Positions 56,578-64,000 of a DNA stretch of 64,000 nt are shown here, one piece after another. A model generated the notes under the pieces. It ran no database searches. It had not been told where the DNA came from and was given only the letters and a program-made list of their open reading frames with translations. A program made the position numbers and the translations under genes. The DNA lies in the NCBI RefSeq assembly GCF_004379255.2, contig NC_056045.1:11001593-11065592 (forward strand), read 5' to 3'. This stretch comes from Salvia splendens. Lineage: Eukaryota; Streptophyta; Magnoliopsida; Lamiales; Lamiaceae. The number at the start of each line of letters is the position of its first letter. Position 1 is the first letter of the stretch.

Positions 56578-57626
56578 ATGGCCCAACCTGTAAGTCTGGT
56601 CTCTTTCAATGGCAAAAATGATTTTGTGATCTGGAAACAGAAGTTGAAATGTGTTCTTATTCAACAAAAGGTGTTTAAATATGTTGATGGTTCTGTGCCC
56701 ACTGATACTCCACAAGATAAACTTGATGAAATGAATGAATTGGCTAAAGCAACCATTATTCTCAACTTGTCTGACTCTGTGATTAGGAAGGTTAATCACA
56801 TTGAATCTGCCTCTGAAATGTGGAAACATCTTGATACTTTGTATGCAGAAACTTCTATGTCATCAAGGATGTATTTGCTTGTAAAACTTTTCAAATTTAA
56901 GCTTGATTTGTCAAAAGATATTGATGACAATGTGGATAGGTTTCAAAAACTTGTTCAAGACATTAAGAGGTCAGGAGATAAAACTATTGATGAATATATT
57001 AGTATTGCTTTGATAAATGCCATACCTGATTCATACAGTGATGTAAAAGCTGCTATTAAATATGGCAGAGATACTGCTGCTCTGGATTTAATAATTAGCT
57101 CTCTTAAATCTAAGGAATTGGAACTAAGCGAAAGAGCTTCTGATAAGTCTGCTCCTAATAAGGTTTTAAATGTTTGGGGGGGGGTCTAATTCAAGATGGG
57201 GGAATGAATCAAATGGAGGATCAAATTCCAGGAAAAAGTTCAGATCTAGGTCCAACAGTAGGGACCCTAGATTTATCAAGAAATGTTATAATTGTGGAGA
57301 ACCTGTGCATTTTAAAAAGAACTGTAATAATCCTAAGAAGTATAAACCTCCTAATGTTAATAATGGAAACTCCCAGATTGAAAGTGTTGCAAATATTGCA
57401 AAGTTTGATGCTGACAATGAATCTGTGTTTATGCTGCATGATCTGTTGTACATAAATGCTTCCCCCAAGTGTCCTTTCTCTTCAAATGATTGGCTTTGTG
57501 ATTCTGGTTGTACATACCATGTAAGTCCTTTCAAGGAAGTGTTCACTGATATTAAGCCTGTAACTAATACCTATGTTTCTATGGCTGATGATAAAAAATG
57601 TGTAGTTCAGGGTATTGGCACTGTGT
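56578..57626 (+). pseudogene. gag and protease start of element F
   Basis: ATG at 56578 opens MAQPVSLVSFNGKNDFVIWK; the gag core (LDTLYAETSMSSRMYLLVKLF, NVDRFQKLVQDIKRSG) runs to about residue 200. A frameshift in a run of G residues (about 57175-57182) is followed by an Arg/Ser-rich part, the zinc knuckle CYNCGEPVHFKKNC and the protease site WLCDSGCTYHV. The frame is then cut at 57626 by the CACTA element, after GIGTV. Across the CACTA element it continues in frame at 61367. Confidence 0.9.
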
Positions 57627-60600
57627 CCCTACTAGAAAATCCACCTTTCATGGCACCTGAAACTGTCAACAAAAGTATATTATTATGGAACTTTATCTAT
57701 TGTGGCGCGTTATTCAAGTGCAGCACAGGTAGATGTAAGGATAGGTTTAATGTAAGGATAGAATCTCCAAAACTGCACTTCAACATGTCGTGAGAAAGAA
57801 CATGTAATGGCAATAGGAAGTGCCATATAATGTTCATCTAAACTACACTAATTTACTACACCTAAAAATTTGCAAAATAATCCTATAAATATTTGTTATT
57901 ACAATTTTTCTCTGTTACATTATTTAATTTTTATTTCCACCTACAAATTTCTATAAATTATATTTCCATCCTTTAAATAACTATAAATTATATTTTCATC
58001 CATTACATATTTATTCCTTTTATTTTATAATATGCATATCTAAGTTTTCACTTCCAACATACATAAATCATAAGAACTTTTAATCATTCAACAAATATTT
58101 ATATACAACTCATTTGAATAAAATACCAAATTTGAAAATACAGAAATCCAAGTGCCTATATGCTTCTACTAAAACACAATACTAATACTATATATTATAT
58201 ATTCCCAATCTATCCGGAGAGCTCAATTATTTGTAGATGCAATGGTTGTCTCTTTAGAGAATGAGTTGTGTGCCTCTTCTACCTGTACAAAAAGAAAAAA
58301 ATATAGTATATATTAGCACTCCAAATAGTAGTATTATTCCAAGTTATATGTGAAATAAATTATGAATATGCACAAAATATCAAGTTCGTGTGCTCCCTCC
58401 CTGTAACAGTCACAAACACAAGCATATCCTTGGTTAAATAATCATCTTCCTTACAGTATAACATAAACTTACTCTCGTACCTTAAATGTAAGAATCTTAG
58501 GATTGGAAGACAACTAAGTTCTGCATTCAATGTCCCACAATCTGCCAATGTTGTTACTCTATTTCCCTGTTGTGCAGCAAGTTCATCACTCTGAAAAAAA
58601 ATAGTATTACAACAAGGATACAATGGTGATTCTCAACTACAACATGCTTATCTCCATATAACCATTATACTGAAGTAACTGAAATAAACTAATTCATCAA
58701 CTTCATTAACTTATTAAATACTGACTCCCCAATACATCCATGTTAACCTAATTTCATTCCCATAATTGTAAACACACTTCACAAAAAGAAAAAAGCCACA
58801 TACTTCACTTTTTAGCTTTGTTCTCTCATCTGAACTAAACGTTTGGAACTAAGGAAATCTTTCTTCCTTCAGAGTCTTCCATAATATCAGCATTATCGAT
58901 TGTCAAATCAGTCTACACAAATACACAAAACACCAAATTCCAATAGTAAAATTGAGATCACATCAACCAAAAGGTCAAATTTAGCAAACAACAATCAACA
59001 CTGCAAAAAATATTACAAGAATATTCAGTAAGTATACTTACGTAGGGATGCCAGTACTATGTGTAGGGGTTGGCAGCGGAAGCGTGCATGAAATCGGATC
59101 ACATAAAATTGATCTATTTAGCAGATTATTTAGACAAATTCTATTCGCGTAATTATCACATGTATCATGCTCATAACTTGAATTAAAACATGCTTTAGCA
59201 TATAAAATCCCAAAAACATGCTCACTACGGAATTAGCCAATTTACCTCGATGATTCAATCAAGAATCGATGATGGCTTGCTCCGTCTCCACGTGAAGACC
59301 TTCAGTACTCGACCTCTGAAATTCTGACTGGTGTCCCGGACTGTATGCTGATATTTGTGTGGGAAAATCTCACCAGAATACTAGGACTCGAATAACGAAG
59401 ACAGAACTCAGCTCACGAAGGGAGCAATTGCAACCTTTCACGATAGGTAGTCTAGGTCTATCTGGGTTGTGAAATTCTTATTTTTTTTTTCTTTGTTCAG
59501 GACTGACCGCGTACCTTAAATTGAGCTTTCTTTGTTCAGGACTGACCGCGTACCTTAAATTTAGCGCAGCCCACAACCGGTCTACTAGAACAAAGACTTA
59601 GACTTGTGTTATGTTCGCTTATACATTTAAATATGCAATAAACATCCATTAATTGTAAAACATAATAACATTATGACAAAAATAATCTATTGCATTCATT
59701 GAAAAATAATTATTAGAAAGGTGATTTCTATTATACAAACCCTCACACTATGTTAATAGTTTCAGATCAAATCTGTCACCCAATATACAAGATAATGTAG
59801 CCGAATCTCAGCGAAAACCCAGCCGTCCAACCCAACCATCGTCAGGTTCTCCACAAACCAATCAACCTATTTAACATGCACATAAATCAAATTTCATCTA
59901 TCCGATTATACAATTGTAGAGCCATTTTGTCATTTTTGAATATTAAATAAAAATGATGACTTTCAAATCTAGCATTCTCAAAATTAAAGAAAGATTAATC
60001 ATGTTATTTCTAGAATCTTTAAAGAATTGGTAGGCAGAAACTACAATATATTTGGCAGTTCAGAGGAGAATTAAGGAGACAGCGGATCAGCTCGAGCGAG
60101 AACTGATGAAAAATACTAACCTTAAAATTAAGTTGAGTTTCCCTCTTGTGAAAGAAGTACCACCATTGATAACACATATCATTGCTGCTTCTACAGATTT
60201 TACACAAGTTATGATCGCAATGAAATTAGATAAGGAGAGAATTGATAAAAAAAACACACACTAACTGACTAACCTAGTAACCAAGTTAGGGTTCCCTCTT
60301 GTGAAAGAAGAGGAGTGAGTAACAACAGCAAATTTTAATCCATCACTCTAAACTATCAATCTCTCTGGTTATTCTCACATCTCACAACCAGCTACTACTC
60401 ATCAATTTTAACAATAAATATAGTATTGCTATAAAAGAACAATAAGTGGAGTACAAAATCCATGTTCAAGGGTAAGCTTTAGTACTATGCACTTGGGGAA
60501 CCTGTAAACACAACCATGAATAGATGCACCTACAATCACAACCGTGGACATGGCTTATTGATTAGAGTAAATCATCTATCTCTGTTGATTAGTAGATACA

Positions 60601-61363
60601 CACCTAACACAACCCAACTCCGACAAACTCACAATTTTACATCAACTCTCAACCTTTTTACACGAAGAATTGTAAAATACTAGTACTACTAAAATTTTCA
60701 ATATATTAAGAATGCAAAACCTACAAATTCTGCACCCATACATATATTAGTATACTCCCTTTCAAATTATTCTTTAATTTCCACTTCTATTCATAGATAT
60801 AGACAAATGAAGTCACTGCATCGGAAAAAATAATTCAATCGCAGCAATTTCCTTGCAAACAGATGACTAAGAAAATTCATAAACAAAGACGAATGATAAT
60901 TTTCGTAAATGTGATATTTTTCGAATCATGTCAAAAAAATCGAACCTTGAATCCCCCAGAAGCTGCGAATACTCAAGAATTATATGTTGTGCAAATTTCT
61001 GCAACTGGCCGTGTAAATCAGTATCTTGATGAAATTGGGGATCAATCATCAATGGAATGAAAATTAGGATTTGGGGATTATTTGAAATCGAGGGCGGTAG
61101 AAGGTGAATTTGGGAGAGAGGGAAATTGAAATAGTTTAGCGCTTCTTGTTTTACTTTGTTTATTTTAGTAATGGTTTTTTATCTTAAAATTTTAAGTTAA
61201 AAGTGTGGCTAAAAGGGTCTCATTGTGGCATTTATTTAAAACGTAGTAATATTGATTGAAATAAACGTAGTGAAACGCTGGTGTATTGATAAGCAATCTT
61301 TCATGGCAATGTTTGCAAAGTGTCAGTAGTAAAGTGTAGTAATAGGCAATTTTTCTAGTAGTG
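57627..61363 (+). mobile_element. CACTA (En/Spm-like) element, 3.7 kb, probably non-autonomous
   Basis: The right end, on the complementary strand, is CACTACTAGAAAAATTGCC; the left end is CCCTACTAGAAAATCCACC, one base off CACTA. A perfect 3-bp TSD, TGT, is at 57624-57626 and 61364-61366. Subterminal stretches share CATGGCA/TGCCATG motifs. No transposase frame is visible; the longest frames are under 90 codons. It contains a solo LTR (59062-59747). Strand is arbitrary. Confidence 0.88.
59062..59747 (-). mobile_element. Copia-related solo LTR inside the CACTA element (686 bp)
   Basis: It begins TGTAGGGGTTGG and ends ACAAACCCTCACA on the plus strand, with perfect TSD CTATG at 59057-59061 and 59748-59752. 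It is related to the LTR of C (GATGGCTTGCTCCGTCTCC, CACGATAGGTAGTC, ACAACCGGTCTACTAG). A 37-bp stretch (CTTTGTTCAGGACTGACCGC...) is duplicated in tandem at about 59497-59570. Confidence 0.88.
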
Positions 61364-62443
61364 TGTGTTTACAGTTTGAAAATGGCTATGTGTTGAACAT
61401 GAAGGATGTGAGATATGTGCCTGAATTGTGCTATAATTTGATGTCATGTACTGCCCTAGAAAACTCTGGCATGAGTGGTAAATGGGGGGAAGGAAGCGTG
61501 AAAATCTGTAAGGGTTCCATGTGCCTGTTCAAGGCAAAAAGAAAATGTGGCTTGTATGTCTGTAATGTTGTGCCTCTGACTTGTGAAAAAGCCTATGCTA
61601 ATGTGGTAAATTCTGACAAATTGTTGTTGTGGCATAATAGGCTAGGTCATATGAGTGAAAAGGGCTAAATATTTTTAAAAAACATGCAATATTGTCTGAT
61701 TCTGATGTTCATGGGAATATGGCTTTCTGTGACACATGTGTTTTAGGTAAACAACATAGAGTTTCTTTTCCCACTCCTGTGCCTGCAAACATTAGTAAGA
61801 ATGTCTTGGAATACTAGCATATGGATGTCTGGGGCCCTGCTTCTGTGTCTTCCCACTCTGGATCAGTGTATTTCCTGTCAATTATTGATGATTTTTCAAG
61901 AAAAGTCTGGTGTTTTCTTCTGAAGCACAAATATGATGTTTTTGGAAAATTTGCTACTTGGAAAACCTTTATTGAGGCCATCAGAACTGACAATGGTTTG
62001 GAGTTTTGTAACAAACAATTTGATGAATTGTGTGTTGGTTTTGGCATTAAACGACATAAGACAGTTCCTTATACCCCACAGCAAAATGGGGTTGTTGAGA
62101 GAATGAATAGGACTTTACTTGATAACGTGAGATGCATGCTAGCTAAATCTGGTTTGTCCAAAAAAATTTGGGGTGAAGCTTTGATGACTGCTACTTATCT
62201 TGTGAATAGATCTCCATCTGTACCTTTGCAAGGACAATGTCCTGAGTATGTGTTTAATGGGAAATCGCTTGACCTTTCTAATCTAAGAGTGTTTGGTTGT
62301 TCTGCTTTTGTGCATACTAAAACAGATAAACTTGAACCTAGATCTAGAAAAGGTGTTTTTTTTGGATATCCTGAAGGTGTGAAGGGGTATAGGATATGGC
62401 TAAGAGATGACCAAGGTTTAAGGTCATTATTAGTAGGGATGTT
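61364..62443 (+). pseudogene. Protease end and integrase of element F
   Basis: CLQFENGYVLNMKDVRYVPEL and LLWHNRLGHMSEKG (first part of the HHCC finger) lie before a frameshift at about 61668; CDTCVLGKQ completes the finger in the next frame. The core shows HMDVWGP (first Asp, preceded by a stop at 61815), RTDNGLEF (second Asp) and NGVVERMNRT (Glu). About ten residues are missing before IRTDNG. A frameshift near 62410 follows LRDDQG. Confidence 0.88.
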
Positions 62444-64000
62444 GTGTTTAATGAAACTGAGTTCCCCTGCTTGCAAATGGCTGAAAACCCTACTCCACAG
62501 AATGTGGACAGTGACCCTCTTATTGAGGTGGAGCCCATAGAAACACCCACTGATGTGGAGCATCCAGAGGATGCTCCAATTGAGGTGGAGCAGCCATATT
62601 GGAACTGTACTCCAATCTATACTCCTAATGAATCACCTAATGAGGTGGGTCTGCAAGATAATGATGTAAATGTGCCCTTACATGATAATATAGACAATAC
62701 TGCTAACTTGCCTGGTAGTCCTGTTTGTAATCCTCCTGTTATGCATGTCCAGAATGTTTTAAATTACCCTTCAGGTGTTCAAAATGCTATTGATACTCCA
62801 AACCTGAATGATTATATCTTATCTAGAGATAGACCTAGAAGACAGATTCAGAAACCTGCTAGATATGATGGTTATGTGGGGTTGTTTCCTTAATAAACTT
62901 AGCTTTTAATGTTCATGAATTTGATGGGGATGAGCCTCAATCTTATAAGTAGGCTACTAAGTCTAAGTTCTGGAATGAATGGCATAAAGCCATGTTAGAA
63001 GAAATGAACTCCTTGAAAGTTAATTTAACTTGGATACTTGTTCCTCTGCCTCTGGGAGTCTCTGTTGTTGATTGCAGGTGGTTGTATAAACTCAAAAGTG
63101 AGGTGGAGGGTTTGAGATACAAGGCCAGATTAGTGGTCAAGGGTTTTACTCAATAAGAGGGGGTAGATTACACTGAAATATTTGCTCCTGTTGTTAAATT
63201 TACTACTGTAAGGTTAATGCTCATGCTCACTTTGTGTGCTCACTTTGATTGGGAATTGAAACAAATTGATGTTAAAACTGCTTTCTTGCATGGTGATTTG
63301 GATAAACCTATCTACATGAAACAGCATGAAGGCTTTGTTGATCCTAAGATTCCCAATCATGTATGTTTGCTTAAAAAGGCATTGTATGGTTTGAAAAATT
63401 CCCCTAGACAGTGGAATATTAAGTTTAATACCTGCATGCATAATTTAGGCTTTGTTAGAAGTACTTTTGATACTTGCTTGTATGTTAAAAACTTGAATAC
63501 TGTTGCTCCTGTCTTCCTTCTGTTGTATGTGGATGACATGTTGATAATGGGTCCTTGTTTGAATACCATAACTGCTGTGCAAACTGCCTTGAGTGAGAAT
63601 TTTGACATGAAAGACCTAGGGGATGCTCAGAAGTTATTAGGAATTAATATTTTCAGGAATAGAAAAGAGTGTGTACTTGTTTTGCATCAAGAACCCTATG
63701 TGCTCAAAATTCTGAAGAAATTTAACATGTTTGATGCCAAGCCAGCTTCAGTTCCTTTAGCTGCTCATTTCATGTTGAGTAAAGACTTGTGTCCCAAATC
63801 TGATCATGATATCAATGCCATGAAAAAGGTTCCATATGCTAATGCTATTGGATCTGTGATGTATTTGATGGTTAGTACTAGGCCTGATATTGCCTATGCT
63901 ATGTCTTGTTTGAGTAGATACATGTCTAATCCTGGTCCTGTTCATTGGGAATCCTTAAAGTGGGAAGCCTTAAAGTGGTTGTTAAGATATCTGAAAAATA
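62444..64000 (+). pseudogene. Linker and reverse transcriptase of element F, continuing past the window
   Basis: A Pro/Glu-rich linker (62444-62893) ends in RPRRQIQKPARYDG, the usual lead-in to Copia RT. After stops at 62891 and 62950 the RT is readable: CRWLYKLKSEVEGLRYKARLV, QIDVKTAFLHGDLDKPIYM, LKKALYGLKNSPRQW and the catalytic [11 protein letters not shown] (about 63525). A stop replaces the Gln-Lys region near 63157. At 63950-63985, CCTTAAAGTGG with flanks is duplicated. Frame open at 64000. Confidence 0.9.

Larger units (their letters stand above)
55211..64000 (+). mobile_element. Element F: Ty1/Copia retrotransposon, right end outside the window
   Basis: 5' LTR 55211-56018, perfect tRNA-iMet primer site, gag, protease, integrase and RT in Copia order, the frame still running at 64000. 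It interrupts the TRIM-like LTR. Frameshifts near 57180, 61668 and 62410 and stops near 62891, 62950 and 63157 disable it. A CACTA element is inserted at 57627-61363. Confidence 0.9.

Noticed and set aside
57786..59050. Transposase gene in the CACTA element
   Set aside because: Frames are short and AT-rich on both strands, with no recognisable transposase motif.

Overview
This window is plant nuclear DNA, most likely from a eudicot; I cannot name a species. The evidence is the content: Ty3/Gypsy and Ty1/Copia LTR retrotransposons of plant type (a chromodomain integrase, Athila-like gag/pol/env-like ORFs with the tRNA-Asp-type primer site TGGCGCCGTTGCCGGGGA, Copia gag-pol), a TRIM-like element, CACTA and PIF/Harbinger-like DNA transposons, and AT-rich decayed spacers. 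I found no intact host gene. Almost every base from 1252 to 64000 can be assigned to nested or decayed transposable elements, and target-site duplications (TSDs) give the order of insertion.

Layout. 1-672: end of a PIF/Harbinger-like element with a broken ORF1 on the minus strand. 676-1251: unassigned. 1257-13503: element A, a Gypsy chromovirus with 3096-bp LTRs and TSD AAAAG; its two LTRs are nearly identical, but it has no recognisable gag and its reverse transcriptase core is deleted. 13705-50259: element C, an old Copia element on the minus strand (TSD ATTCA), swollen from a few kb to 36.5 kb by three insertions: B (17259-34886, an Athila-like complex), D (37911-45633, a nearly complete Copia, TSD AAAAT) and G (47241-50048, a Gypsy solo LTR, TSD CTTAG). 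Inside B lies an inverted arrangement around a second Athila-like element, E (pol 20303-21943, env-like 22536-24771, LTR 25885-27372). 50260-52051: unassigned sequence, a minus-strand Gypsy remnant and a possible captured gene fragment. 52052-55210: TRIM-like repeats enclosing unassigned DNA and a CACTA end. 55211-64000 and beyond: element F, a Copia element running off the window. F is split at its protease/integrase boundary by a 3.7-kb CACTA element (57627-61363, TSD TGT), which itself carries a Copia-related solo LTR (59062-59747, TSD CTATG).

How the parts relate. All elements are class I elements that copy through RNA or class II elements that move as DNA. None looks autonomous: each gag-pol frame has stops, frameshifts or deletions. 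D and F are closest to intact. A is the most informative, because its LTR pair indicates a recent insertion while its interior was already defective, which implies movement by enzymes supplied from elsewhere.

The points I consider most worth a second look are: the young but catalytically dead chromovirus A; a threefold heat-shock-type plus ABRE-type sequence module in the LTRs of B; the inverted Athila complex; the hairpin repeats in Athila 3' regions; the tandem repeats in the D gag and D LTR; and the four-deep nest TRIM > F > CACTA > solo LTR, where removing the CACTA element restores the F reading frame exactly.
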